The position numbers were made by a program, and so were the translations under genes. A model generated the notes under the pieces. It was not told where the DNA came from. It made no database searches and saw only the letters and a program-made list of their open reading frames with translations. From Saccharicrinis sp963666825 (GTDB lineage Bacteria > Bacteroidota > Bacteroidia > Bacteroidales > Marinilabiliaceae), in the NCBI GenBank assembly GCA_963666825.2, contig OY763044.2, forward strand, positions 2,108,001 to 2,172,000: DNA of 64,000 nt, in the 5' to 3' direction. This document shows, piece by piece, positions 39,637 through 49,941 of the stretch (positions are counted from its first letter, which is position 1; every line of letters starts with the position of its first letter).

Positions 39637-39880
39637 AATGTAACCTTTAATTATTCCTCTTTTTGAATATTTGATAAAACTAATAATTTTATAGATTTCT
39701 TTTAATTCATGACGTTTCATTTCTTCAAATCCTTTTTGTTTTAAGCCTACTACATTTATCCCACTAAAGAGAGAGTCTCTCTGGCTGCAATTACATATGG
39801 CTAAATATCTTTAACAATTTTACTCAAACCACTTGGCATAATCGTTCCATCAATATCCATATAAGCATAAACATTCGGTA
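39637..39880 (-). pseudogene. Decayed 3' remnant of an lpxA-like acyltransferase gene
   Basis: Translated on the minus strand the fragment gives MPSGLSKIVKDI, stop, PYVIAARETLSLVG and, after a one-base shift, INVVGLKQKGFEEMKRHELK, with EIYKII and YSKRGIIKGY at the end. This follows the C-terminus of UDP-GlcNAc acyltransferase LpxA (SG...DVPPYVIA...G.N..GLKRRGF...Y) in order. The stop, the frameshift and an apparent internal deletion show it is dead. The functional gene is presumably elsewhere. The call rests on pattern memory. Confidence 0.55.
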
Positions 39881-40682
39881 ACTATTATAATTGTTAGCAG
39901 CATTTCTGCTGAGTAGAAAAAAGTTGACAAACCTATATATTAATTATAGCTATAGCATAGAGAGACAGCTAATACTTACATTTTGAACTTTATGCCTATA
40001 AGATGCAATCTTGCACCAGAACAAGCAATTTATTTAAAATCTTAGTGGGCTCCTATGGTATGACCAGGATATGACGTTGTATTAACTATGGTTTTATTAT
40101 GGATATTATATGGTCTTTCTTCGGTCCTTAGAAGCAATAAATAACCAAAGAACTACCAAAAACAACTCATAGACATACCAACCACAACCCAAAGAATATC
40201 CAAAGAACATCCGATGGCTATCAAGATTTGAGAAAGGAATCTTTAACACAAAGCATGATCATTTAAAACAAGAAGACTTATAATACAGAGAAATCATTAT
40301 TAAAAAAATCAGGCTTTAAAATAGCTCTGTCACAAAACATTATTTAACAACCTATAATTGATCACTATATAAATTTATAAAGACTTATTAACCTTACACT
40401 TCACACTAATAAATCTATTACTATGTTAAATATTTTGCATCAGTTAACTATATTTGTTTCAATTTGATAATCACTCCATGCTATTTAATTACTGAAGGCT
40501 GGTATTTTTTAAGTGAGCACCTTTAATCAATACATTGATTCATAATAAATAATCATTATATTCTTTGTTTTTTAATACAAAACATACATCTTTAAACTGA
40601 CACAAATGCATAACATACATGGTACATGTATTAAATCAAAATAGTAATAAATGTATTGCCTTTAACATTATAACCTATAACT
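39881..40682. other. Gene-free region upstream of the GldN-like gene
   Basis: About 800 bases, AT-rich. A stretch at about 40145-40215 is built of similar short words (ccaaagaa, aaccacaacc). No intact frame over 60 codons or structured RNA was seen. Together with the lpxA remnant just upstream it looks like a zone of past rearrangement. Confidence 0.4.
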
Positions 40683-41747
40683 ATGAAATATTACACTTTT
40701 ATTCTACTAGTCTTATTGACAGCTAAATCTACATTTGCACAAAATAACCTGAATAACGCAAACCTTAATGACCTATTGCCCAATGATCTCTTGATAGAAA
40801 CATTATGTCCACTGGATTCAAATCTCTCAAATGACAGCAAAATATGGAACAATAAGTTTTTTTCAATTATTGATTTTGCAAATGGAGAGTTACCTCATCT
40901 AATAACTGACATAGCATTAAACAGTAAGAATCAAAAGTACGTCATAGAACCATCAAACTATTATCCTTATGACTTTACTTCATATACCAACCTAACTGAA
41001 GAAGAAGTAAAAAACAGCTTTGGCGAATCAAAGCAAACTATTTATTCCGATGGTAAGAAAATAGACGCAGTAACGCCTTTAAATCCATCAGAAATAAAGG
41101 CTATTCAGTTTATTGAAGAGTGGAATTTAAATACTCAATCAAATAGTTTTGATAAGACTATAAAAGCCATTATCCCTATTCGATCTCTAATAAATTACTC
41201 CGGAAGTATTCAAAAGCAGACTTGTATTATTGAACAGACTCCTGATAAAGACTTAAAAAACGAAAGATTAATTGCTAAGGTTAAATATGAGGTGTTATTA
41301 TTCGACAAAAATGAATTTAAAGGAGATGAGGATGAATACTATCTATTTAAAAAGGAAATTCCCACTGCTCCTTTATTGAGCAATTACGCCAGGTATAAGT
41401 TGATTGACTTTATTGAAACATCTGCTATTCAAAATACAATGAATGCTTATGACTTTGGCAACAACCAAAATATAGAGGATATTGAAACTATTAAACAAAT
41501 GCTGGGATACAAAAATACGGTACTAAATGTAATGGATACATCTACCGGGGAAATTGTAGAAAAGATTATCGAAGACCGCACTGCATCTATTAAGTCCATT
41601 ATTTTCTGTGAAGAATGGTATATCAATAAAGAAAAAAGCTCCATCCATAAAAAAGTTGTTGGCATTGCTCCCGTTTTATGGAAAGAAAACTCTCTGGAGA
41701 AAAATACAGGTTTTACACTTTGGTTTGATGAAACGAAGGTTTTTTGA
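40683..41747 (+). CDS. Orphan GldN-like secreted protein
   Basis: 354 residues with a signal peptide ending at FAQ20. Two similar segments, IKAIQFIEEWNLNTQSNSFD..IKAIIPI (about 139-170) and IKSIIFCEEWYINKEKSSIH..VVGIAPV (about 301-331), resemble the 'I..F.IKEDW.FD...S....RIIGI.P' core of GldN, a periplasmic ring component of type IX secretion and gliding. The normal GldN neighbours (gldK, gldL, gldM) are absent and the repeat is doubled, so this is probably a divergent paralogue, not the core component. It converges on the TIR/STAND operon with 103 bases between stops. Confidence 0.6.
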   Translation: MKYYTFILLVLLTAKSTFAQNNLNNANLNDLLPNDLLIETLCPLDSNLSNDSKIWNNKFFSIIDFANGELPHLITDIALNSKNQKYVIEPSNYYPYDFTSYTNLTEEEVKNSFGESKQTIYSDGKKIDAVTPLNPSEIKAIQFIEEWNLNTQSNSFDKTIKAIIPIRSLINYSGSIQKQTCIIEQTPDKDLKNERLIAKVKYEVLLFDKNEFKGDEDEYYLFKKEIPTAPLLSNYARYKLIDFIETSAIQNTMNAYDFGNNQNIEDIETIKQMLGYKNTVLNVMDTSTGEIVEKIIEDRTASIKSIIFCEEWYINKEKSSIHKKVVGIAPVLWKENSLEKNTGFTLWFDETKVF

Positions 41748-41754
41748 AAATAAT

Positions 41755-41778
41755 AAAGCTATCACCGTTGGGATAGCC
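41755..41778 (-). terminator. Possible terminator of the TIR/STAND operon
   Basis: Minus strand: GCTATC-ccaacggt-GATAGC followed by TTTATTATTTT, about 75 bases beyond the stop of the 994-residue gene and just inside the end of the convergent GldN-like transcript. A short 6-bp stem. Confidence 0.4.
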
Positions 41779-41850
41779 TCATATTCTTATTTGAATGTTT
41801 TCCTCTTTATAAAACAGAATAATAATTTACGTTATGCTCTCGAAAACACA

Positions 41851-44835
41851 TTAAGCTTTAAACGATTGCTTTGATTTCATATACTCACTTTCCAAACTTA
41901 TAAACAGATCAAACTTGAGTTTCATCCATGGCTCGAAATTGGACAAATCACAGAATGATTCTTCAGCCTTTTGATTACACCTATTGCATAAAATATCATA
42001 CAGTACTTCAGCTTCAGTATAAAACTCTATATTATTATTTTCATATAATAATCTTCGAGCTTCTTTTGATTTTTCAAGGGCCAAATTAAGCATTGACTTA
42101 TCATCTTCCATTATTGAACTAAACCAATAAAAAATTGCTTGAAAATAAGGTAATTTAATTGCATTACTTGAATCATCCTGACTTTCTGTAATCATATCCA
42201 AATATTTTCTGGCTTGAGCTATATCCATTTTTTGAACAGCATACCAAGCCAAAGTATATAAATATCTTTCCCAATACCTATCAATATTTTGTGGGTTTTC
42301 ATAGAAAGAACCAATAATATCTAATTTTTCTTTTGCTTTATCTGGCCTCTTTAAGTTTAAGTATAACTCAGCAAGAATATAGGTACAACCATTATGAAGA
42401 TGTAACTCTTTAAATTGATCTAATGATTCTTTATGATCATTTTTAATTTCATTAATTAAATCAATCCCTTTTAAGAGTATAACTTCTGCTTTTTCAATAT
42501 TTAAGCTCAAGGACTCCACCCTTGCTAAATTACCACGCACAACGGAAGCAGTGTGCAAATCATTCGAATTTTCTGCCCACTCAATTGATTTCTCAAGATA
42601 AATAGCCGCTTTTGACAGGTTTCCTATAATTCGATTACATACTCCAATTAAATTAAATGAAGAACCATACTTATCAAGCAATTCCCCTTTTAAATTACTT
42701 ACCTCCATATCCGTATAGTCAACGATCGGATTACTGGCTACCTTATTATAATCCAAATTGATGTAATAATATGACATCAAAGATTTCTTGAATTCTAATG
42801 ATAAGTTCTTATTCAATTCTAAAAACTCACTAAAACCGCTATTTTTAAGATTTGCATAATATTGCATATCAAACAAGTAGCTTCTAAATTCTAGCAATAT
42901 AGACTGAAACACTTCATTTGAGTATATCTTAGAAATTAAATCAATATTTGTACTGTCATAAAATTCTTTCAATTCGGTAAAATAATGCAAAAAGAATTCA
43001 TAGGTACTTAATTGAAGCTGTCTGTTAGATATAAAATCCCTATCATTAAATAAATGAATAAATTTTTCATTTTCTTCTGCCCGGATATAGTGCTTTGGCA
43101 TAAATGAGATAAAATATTTTTCATTTTTTAAATCAGAACCCTTTGTAGAAAAAAGCATATCTCCTACCTTACTGTTAATCCAATATAATCCTGCCTTTGT
43201 TTCATCCTCTAGCCAATCAAAAAGTGAAGCATGGAACGGAACAACTTTATTTTCGGAATTTTCAATGATAAAGGAACCAATATCTTGTTTAAAATCGTAA
43301 AAGTCATCCGAGTTCCATCCTAAAACATCATTGATCTCATCTTGATTTAGAGGGGAATATGCTGCTGCTATCAATTGAAGAGCGGGACGTATACTCTGTC
43401 GATAGTATTGCTTATCTGGAAACTTATTTTCGAAATATTGTTGAAAAATAGAACCCAAACCTTTGGGGAATTGATTAGGTTTCTCAAATTGTAATCTGCC
43501 CTTATCAATTTCGTCACATACATGTTTTATGTAAAGAAAAACGCCTTCCGCATTTTTAATAAGTGTATCTTTAACCTGACCATATAAGTCTTTGCTCTTA
43601 AATGCACCTAATCTTTTATCGATATATTCATCAATATCTGTTTGATTTTTATCTGATTGGGATGCTAAAACCCAAGGATTAAAAGCCTGTAATGGCATTA
43701 GTACCTCATTATCTGGTCGGCTAGTAATTATAATACGTAGCCATTGGGGCAACTTCTCAAATTCAGATGCGATAAACCTGGCGATTTCATTTTTACCATC
43801 ATGACTAGCTTCGTCTAGTCCATCAATCAAAATTACCATTGTATGCCCCGGGTGTTTGATTTCATGATTGAGAGGTTGAGCAATCAATACATCGAATAAA
43901 GCCACTTCGTTACAACGATCTAATTCTTTTTTGATATCAATACCAGATAAAATATCTCTATAATCCGGCAATTGTGTACTTAACTGATAAGCAAGGGTAC
44001 AAACGGTTCTTTGAGGTGATGCTTTTTCACTATGGCCTTTCTTACATATATGAAATGCCGATATAAAAGGATACTTCTGAATAAGTTGCGTTGCTATGGC
44101 CGTTTTGCCTATTCCAGGTACACCTGTTATCCAAAATAGTCTGCTTGCATTTTCATCCTTTAACCATTCTTCTATTTCCTTAAATACCCATTTGCGCCCA
44201 GTAAAATAAGTTTGGTTAAGTATTAAGTCTGCACTAAAATCAAGAGGTTCTAATTGATAGACGAGTTGAGAGGTACTCCCTTCATTATCCAGGTATTTGG
44301 AATCTTCAAGTGCTTTATAAATTTTCTCAAAATCATTCACAAACGTTTCCGTAATGGTTCTCTTATTATTTGAATTTTGAAGATCAAGGTATTGTAACCT
44401 GCACATCGATAGTGGTGGCGTTGCCCAAACCAACATTACAGGAACAATCTTTAATCGATTATCCAATGCTCTGGCAATTTCATTTAAGCAATATCCATCA
44501 GGACGACGAATGGAATATGGAGTCATAATTAGCAGCATTCTTGCATTTTGTCTGGCTTCACTAATCCAATCTAATCCCTCCTCAATATATAGTTCCCAAT
44601 CGCCCCCTGGCTTTAATCTTTCTTCATCAAACCATACTTCATGCTTTCTCTCTTTTAACTCTTTAGCTAACTGACGAGCAAAAGGTATATATTCATCATG
44701 ACCATAACTTATAAAAATACGCATAGCAATAAACTCTTTTGCTGCAGACCACCTATGATCACAATCTTCGCAAATATAAGTTTGCTTTTTTTTGCTAAAC
44801 AAAGTATCTGTTGAATTACATTCGGGACAATTCAT
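41851..44835 (-). CDS. Zinc-ribbon-TIR-NACHT/STAND-TPR protein
   Basis: 994 residues, last gene of the four-gene operon (46 bases after the 1666-residue gene). A zinc ribbon at 3-25 (CPEC...CEDC) precedes a TIR domain at about 38-175: MRIFISYGHDEYIPFA, VWFDEERLKPGGDW and CLNEIARAL, where Glu119 fits the NADase catalytic glutamate. A NACHT-type STAND ATPase follows: Walker A GVPGIGKT (238-245), Walker B MVILIDGLDEA (333-343), ITSRPD (370-375). The C-terminal 400 residues are helical and TPR-like. TIR-STAND proteins are immune receptors: the C-terminus senses, ATP drives oligomerization, and TIR consumes NAD or makes a nucleotide signal. It is a paralogue of the upstream gene. The role in defence is inferred. 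Confidence 0.88.
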   Translation of the reverse strand: MNCPECNSTDTLFSKKKQTYICEDCDHRWSAAKEFIAMRIFISYGHDEYIPFARQLAKELKERKHEVWFDEERLKPGGDWELYIEEGLDWISEARQNARMLLIMTPYSIRRPDGYCLNEIARALDNRLKIVPVMLVWATPPLSMCRLQYLDLQNSNNKRTITETFVNDFEKIYKALEDSKYLDNEGSTSQLVYQLEPLDFSADLILNQTYFTGRKWVFKEIEEWLKDENASRLFWITGVPGIGKTAIATQLIQKYPFISAFHICKKGHSEKASPQRTVCTLAYQLSTQLPDYRDILSGIDIKKELDRCNEVALFDVLIAQPLNHEIKHPGHTMVILIDGLDEASHDGKNEIARFIASEFEKLPQWLRIIITSRPDNEVLMPLQAFNPWVLASQSDKNQTDIDEYIDKRLGAFKSKDLYGQVKDTLIKNAEGVFLYIKHVCDEIDKGRLQFEKPNQFPKGLGSIFQQYFENKFPDKQYYRQSIRPALQLIAAAYSPLNQDEINDVLGWNSDDFYDFKQDIGSFIIENSENKVVPFHASLFDWLEDETKAGLYWINSKVGDMLFSTKGSDLKNEKYFISFMPKHYIRAEENEKFIHLFNDRDFISNRQLQLSTYEFFLHYFTELKEFYDSTNIDLISKIYSNEVFQSILLEFRSYLFDMQYYANLKNSGFSEFLELNKNLSLEFKKSLMSYYYINLDYNKVASNPIVDYTDMEVSNLKGELLDKYGSSFNLIGVCNRIIGNLSKAAIYLEKSIEWAENSNDLHTASVVRGNLARVESLSLNIEKAEVILLKGIDLINEIKNDHKESLDQFKELHLHNGCTYILAELYLNLKRPDKAKEKLDIIGSFYENPQNIDRYWERYLYTLAWYAVQKMDIAQARKYLDMITESQDDSSNAIKLPYFQAIFYWFSSIMEDDKSMLNLALEKSKEARRLLYENNNIEFYTEAEVLYDILCNRCNQKAEESFCDLSNFEPWMKLKFDLFISLESEYMKSKQSFKA

Positions 44836-44881
44836 ATTTTTAGGGGATTATTGTTTAATTCTTAACTATTCCTACTTTTTA

Positions 44882-47800
44882 TTAATTTTCAATTCCCATC
44901 TCATTTAAAAGGGCATAACCCCAATCTAAATAAGATTCATTATTTTCTTCTTTAAAAACAGAAATGGCATTTTTAATTGTTTCAACACTAGCTTTTCCTG
45001 TACTTCTAAAAAGAAATTCCTGGTATTTAATATCTAATATTGCATACTCTAACGAATATTCATATTGCTTTTCAGCTAGCATGTAGGCAGTTTTAAAACA
45101 AACATTGGCATCTTCAAGCCTATTTAGTTCAGTAAGAACATATCCTTCATTCTCATAGTAAATGGCTTGAGGTTGCTTTATTGCTTCACTTATATAAATT
45201 GCTTTTTTAAAGTATAAATCTGCGTTTTTGTAATCTTCGAAATAAGAATGTAATTGACCAGCTTGAAATAAACAATTTGCAGTATATTCATGTTTTAAGC
45301 CATATATTTTTTTATGCATATTTATTGTTTTAATATAAAACTGCTGAGACTCTTTAAAATTCTCCAAATTATGATATAAGATACTTAACATTAAATAACA
45401 ATTTGCAGTATCTTCATTGTTAGTTCCAAATACTTTTTCTAAACCATCACGAGCTTGCAATAAATACTTTTCTGCTTGTTCATAAACACCATCATCTAAA
45501 TAAAGTCTACCTAGATCATAGCATATAAATTTTGTTGTTTGATGACCCACCCCGTATTTTTTTTCCGTAATGTTTAGTGCCAATAAATAATATTCTTCAG
45601 CTTTAGCCCAATCACCCTTTTCGTGATACAAAGAACCTAATTCATAATATATTCTAGCAGTATAACGATGCTTTAATCCTAAAATATCTATAGCTTTTAA
45701 ATAGTATTTTTCAGATTGTTCAAGGTTACCCTTATCGTGATATAACAATCCTAAATTATTATAACTTGTTCCTGTATCCTGATGGTTAAAACCCAGTACT
45801 TTCTCTTGGATATTCATCCCTTTTAAATAATATTTCTCACTTTGGTCTAAGTTACCTTTAGCCTTATACAACAATCCTAAATTATTATAACTTGTTGCTG
45901 TAACTTGATGTCCTAAGCCCAACACCCTTTCTCTGATTTCTAAAGCTTTAAGAAAGTACTTCTCGGATTGATCTAATTTATGAATCTCATGATATAATAC
46001 TCCTAAAAGACTGTAGGTCAGAGCAGTGTTTAGATGATTCATGCCCAATGTCTTTTTTCGGTTTTCAAGTGCCTTTAGATAGTATTTCTCTGCTTGCTCA
46101 TAATCACGTTTAGCCCGATATAATCCGCCTAAATTATTATAACTTATCGCAGTATTTGGATGTTCCAAGCCCAATACCTTTATATGGATTTCAAGAGCTT
46201 TAAGAAAGCACTTCTCGGATTGATCTAATTTACGAATATCACGATACAAACCTCCTAAAAGACTGTAGGTAAGAGCAGTATTTAGATGATTCATACCCAA
46301 TGTCTTTTTCCGGTTTTCAAGTGCCTTTAGATAGTATTTTTCTGCTTGCCCATAATCACACTTAGCCCGATACAATCCCCCTAAATTATTATAACTTGTC
46401 GCTGTATCTGGATGTTCCAAGCCCAATACTTTTTCTCGAATTTCAAGAGCTTTTAAATAAAACTTCTCACTTTGTTCTATATTGCCTATATCCTTATACA
46501 ATCCCCCTAAGTTATTATAACTTGTCGCTGTATCTGGATGTTCCAAGCCCAATACTTTTTCTCGGATTTCCAGAGCTTTTAAATAATATTTCTCACATTG
46601 TTCTATATTGCCTTTATCCTTATACAATCCGCCTAAGTTGCCATAACTTATCGCAGTATTTGGATGTTCTAAGCCCAATACATTTTCACGGATTTCAAGA
46701 GCTTTTAAATAAAACTTCTCACTTTGTTCTTTATTGCCTGTGGACCTATACAATCCCCCTAAGTTATTATAACTAGTCGCAGTATCTGGATGTTCCAAGC
46801 CCAATACTTTTTCTCGAATTTCAAGAGCTTTTAAATAAAACTTCTCACTTTGTTCTATATTGCCTATATCCTTATACAATCCCCCTAAGTTATTATAACT
46901 TGTCGCTGTATCTGGATGTTCCAAGCCCAATACTTTTTCTCGGATTTCCAGAGCTTTTAAATAATATTTCTCACATTGTTCTATATTGCCTTTATCCTTA
47001 TACAATCCGCCTAAGTTGCCATAACTTATCGCAGTATTTGGATGTTCTAAGCCCAATACATTTTCACGGATTTCAAGAGCTTTTAAATAAAACTTCTCAC
47101 TTTGTTCTTTATTGCCTGTGGACCTATACAATCCCCCTAAGTTATTATAACTAGTCGCAGTATCTGGATGTTCCAAGCCCAATACTTTTTCTCGAATTTC
47201 AAGAGCTTTTAAATAAAACTTCTCACTTTGTTCTATATTGCCTATATCCTTATACAATCCCCCTAAGTTATTATAACTTGTCGCTGTATCTGGATGTTCT
47301 ATGCCCAATACTTTTTCATGGATTTCAACAGCTTTTAAATAAAACTTCTCACTTTGTTCTAAATTGCCTTTATCCTTATACAATCCGCCTAAGTTGCCAT
47401 AACTTATCGCAGTATTTGGATGTTCTATACCCAATACCTTTTCATGGATTTCAAGCGCTTTTAAATAATACTTCTCACTTTGTTCTAAATTGCCTTTATC
47501 CTTATACAATCCGCCTAAGTTGCTATAACTTACCGCAGTATCTGGATGTTCTATGCCCAATACTTTTTCTCGGATTTCCAGAGCTTTTAAATAATATTTC
47601 TCACATTGTTCTATATTGCCTTTGGACTTATATGATCTGCCTAAATTATTATAACTGATCGCTGTGTTCTGATTGTCTATGCCCCATTGTTTAGAGGCAA
47701 TGCTTAATGCTCTTGTATGACAGGTTAATACAAAATCTATTTCTTCAGGCAAATACTTATTGCAAAAAAGCCCCATACTATTGTAATTCATCCAATTATT

Positions 47801-49882
47801 CTTATTTTCTTTAGGAATGTGAGATAAAAATAATACGGGTATTGAATACTGACTTCTTACACTAAGAAAATACTTTCTTAACATCAACTTAATTAAATTA
47901 TTTAACCTAATAAATATTTTTGGAGTACATATGTATATTGCGAGTTTTCGCCATTGTTTTAAATAATATAAATGCTCTGGCAAGTTGGTAAGTATATAAC
48001 CATTCAATGTTTTAGTGTTTCCCTCAAAAAGCATATAACCATATCTGGCCAATTGTTTATGCCCTTCTTCAGTACTAACATAATATGATCCTGCACTGTT
48101 AGTATTACAAAGCCAGTCATTAATAGTTTTATGATAGGGCCTGATTTTCCTAGTACCATTATCGTTAAAGACAGAAAACAATACACCAAACTTTAAAGTG
48201 ATATCATGCAACTGTTCTGGATTTTGTTGAAATAAGTCCTGCAGCAAAGTAAGAGGCAATGGTTCGTAAGCAGCAAGTATTACTCCTAAGATGCTTCTAT
48301 AGCTTTTACGGTACTGATCAATATCCGGAAATTGTCGTTTAAAATATTGCAAGTATATCCCGCCAACTCCTGATGGAAATTGCTCCGGCTGCTCCAGTGA
48401 AAGATAGCCTTCTTTAATTGCCATGCAAAGCTGTTCAACATACAGAAATACGCCTTCACTTTTTTCTAAGATACTTTCAATTACCTCATCTGCATTTTGA
48501 ATATCTTCAAGCTTATGTTTCAAATGATAGTTGATATACTCAATAATATCTTTCCTATTATTATCTGTATTTGTCTCTAGTATTGTAGCATTAAGCCATT
48601 GCAAAGGTGTTGTAACAGAACTTTCTGGTCTGCTTGTAAATATAAAACCAAACCATTTAGGTAATTTCAGCATTTCACGAGCCAGCATCTCAACCAAGGG
48701 ATTTCCCGCCTCATCCGCCGCCTCATCAAGAGCATCAATTAAAATCAGGAACTTTTGTCTTCCACCATCAATAACAGAAGTAAGTGGATTGGCTAACAAA
48801 TAGTCAAATAATTCCGATTCATTTCTATCATTAAGCTTGTCCAGTTCTGGAAGTGTAAGCAAATATTTGCGATAATCACTTAAGCGAGTGGCTATTTGAA
48901 ATGCAATACTTTTAATCACCTGACGAGCATCTCGATGATTAGGCTTGTTCCACTCGCAAAATTGAGCTGCAATTATATTTTGCTTATTTCGATGTACAAT
49001 TTCGGCTGCCAAAGCGCTTTTCCCGACACCTGGTTGTCCTACAATCCAAAAAGCACGAGAGCCTTCATCTCCTTCATACCAATCTTGCAGTTCTTCAAGC
49101 AGCCATTTTCTACCTATAAATCCTCTCTCCAATAAAGATGCTACCCTTGCATCCGAAGAAATTGGAGTAAGTAAAGCATTTAGTTTCTCAATTTCACCGG
49201 CAAATCGTCTGTTCTCTTCACTTTCAATGACCTGAACAATTTCATTGAATTTTTCACCATACCACTTTTCCCAAGAATCATTTCCCTCTTCTTTTAACCT
49301 TTTCCATTCCTGCATATCTAGCCACTGCATATGGCTTACAGTTGGAGGTGGAGATACTTCACTCTCGTTCTCAACCAATATGGTTTGGATATTTCCTCCC
49401 TTCGCACCAAGTGCAATACCAATCTCATCCAAACACACTCCCGGGTTACGAGTAGAATGTTGAGAAAGAAATGCAAGTACTTTATTACTTTTTACGATAC
49501 CTTCAGTTATAGCATGTCTCCAATCATCACCGTACTTAATCTCATTCTTATCAAACCACACATCATGCCCCCGTTTTTCAAGATCGACTTTTATCTTCAA
49601 TACCAACTCCTCATTTGCATCATGACCATAAGAAAGAAAAATGCGCAAAGGTTCTTTAAGTTTTATAGGTTCAGATTGTTTTGAATCATTACTGTCCTCT
49701 CCAATATACAAAAGGCCAACACCCTTTTTATCTTCTGCAAGATCTTCAAAGATTAGCTCTTCCTTTACCTCTTCAAAAAGATCAGTATCATGATCAATTA
49801 ATGAGATAAGTACACTATTTTTTGCTTTTTTATGTTCTTTTAGATAGTCTAAGACTATTTGAGTTGCATTTTCAAGAGTCAT
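44882..49882 (-). CDS. TIR-NACHT/STAND protein with about 20 TPR repeats
   Basis: 1666 residues. Residues 1-60 are a small helical, winged-helix- or effector-associated-like domain. TIR about 79-215 (LRIFLSYGHDANEE, VWFDKNEIKYGDDW, CLDEIGIAL with Glu153). NACHT ATPase: GQPGVGKS 282-289, ILIDALDEA 380-388, FTSRPE 415-420. From about 735 there are some 20 kinesin-light-chain-type TPR units of 42 residues (NLGGLY..KGN.EQ.EKYYLKALEIREKVLG.EHP.TA). Three of them are duplicated almost perfectly (see 46396-47300). The TPR array is the likely ligand sensor, the TIR the effector. It is third in the operon, 59 bases after the SiaC-AAA+ gene. A truncated repeat number from assembly collapse is possible. 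Confidence 0.9.
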   Translation of the reverse strand: MTLENATQIVLDYLKEHKKAKNSVLISLIDHDTDLFEEVKEELIFEDLAEDKKGVGLLYIGEDSNDSKQSEPIKLKEPLRIFLSYGHDANEELVLKIKVDLEKRGHDVWFDKNEIKYGDDWRHAITEGIVKSNKVLAFLSQHSTRNPGVCLDEIGIALGAKGGNIQTILVENESEVSPPPTVSHMQWLDMQEWKRLKEEGNDSWEKWYGEKFNEIVQVIESEENRRFAGEIEKLNALLTPISSDARVASLLERGFIGRKWLLEELQDWYEGDEGSRAFWIVGQPGVGKSALAAEIVHRNKQNIIAAQFCEWNKPNHRDARQVIKSIAFQIATRLSDYRKYLLTLPELDKLNDRNESELFDYLLANPLTSVIDGGRQKFLILIDALDEAADEAGNPLVEMLAREMLKLPKWFGFIFTSRPESSVTTPLQWLNATILETNTDNNRKDIIEYINYHLKHKLEDIQNADEVIESILEKSEGVFLYVEQLCMAIKEGYLSLEQPEQFPSGVGGIYLQYFKRQFPDIDQYRKSYRSILGVILAAYEPLPLTLLQDLFQQNPEQLHDITLKFGVLFSVFNDNGTRKIRPYHKTINDWLCNTNSAGSYYVSTEEGHKQLARYGYMLFEGNTKTLNGYILTNLPEHLYYLKQWRKLAIYICTPKIFIRLNNLIKLMLRKYFLSVRSQYSIPVLFLSHIPKENKNNWMNYNSMGLFCNKYLPEEIDFVLTCHTRALSIASKQWGIDNQNTAISYNNLGRSYKSKGNIEQCEKYYLKALEIREKVLGIEHPDTAVSYSNLGGLYKDKGNLEQSEKYYLKALEIHEKVLGIEHPNTAISYGNLGGLYKDKGNLEQSEKFYLKAVEIHEKVLGIEHPDTATSYNNLGGLYKDIGNIEQSEKFYLKALEIREKVLGLEHPDTATSYNNLGGLYRSTGNKEQSEKFYLKALEIRENVLGLEHPNTAISYGNLGGLYKDKGNIEQCEKYYLKALEIREKVLGLEHPDTATSYNNLGGLYKDIGNIEQSEKFYLKALEIREKVLGLEHPDTATSYNNLGGLYRSTGNKEQSEKFYLKALEIRENVLGLEHPNTAISYGNLGGLYKDKGNIEQCEKYYLKALEIREKVLGLEHPDTATSYNNLGGLYKDIGNIEQSEKFYLKALEIREKVLGLEHPDTATSYNNLGGLYRAKCDYGQAEKYYLKALENRKKTLGMNHLNTALTYSLLGGLYRDIRKLDQSEKCFLKALEIHIKVLGLEHPNTAISYNNLGGLYRAKRDYEQAEKYYLKALENRKKTLGMNHLNTALTYSLLGVLYHEIHKLDQSEKYFLKALEIRERVLGLGHQVTATSYNNLGLLYKAKGNLDQSEKYYLKGMNIQEKVLGFNHQDTGTSYNNLGLLYHDKGNLEQSEKYYLKAIDILGLKHRYTARIYYELGSLYHEKGDWAKAEEYYLLALNITEKKYGVGHQTTKFICYDLGRLYLDDGVYEQAEKYLLQARDGLEKVFGTNNEDTANCYLMLSILYHNLENFKESQQFYIKTINMHKKIYGLKHEYTANCLFQAGQLHSYFEDYKNADLYFKKAIYISEAIKQPQAIYYENEGYVLTELNRLEDANVCFKTAYMLAEKQYEYSLEYAILDIKYQEFLFRSTGKASVETIKNAISVFKEENNESYLDWGYALLNEMGIEN
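46396..47300 (-). repeat. 378-bp near-identical tandem duplication inside the TPR array
   Basis: A three-TPR block (3 x 126 bases) beginning at about 46402 recurs at 46780 and again, partially (about 140 bases), at 47158. By eye the copies differ at roughly one position at the junction (cgctgt against cgcagt), including third codon positions. The neighbouring TPR units are clearly more diverged, so the expansion is recent. Confidence 0.9.
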
Positions 49883-49941
49883 ATTATAGATTTAGTTGGA
49901 ATATAAAAAAATTACTAAAGTAAATTCACCTCATAATAAAG

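Noticed and set aside
46396..47658. Three plus-strand open frames of 84-126 codons
   Set aside because: They are antisense shadows of the TPR repeats and repeat only because the TPR DNA repeats.
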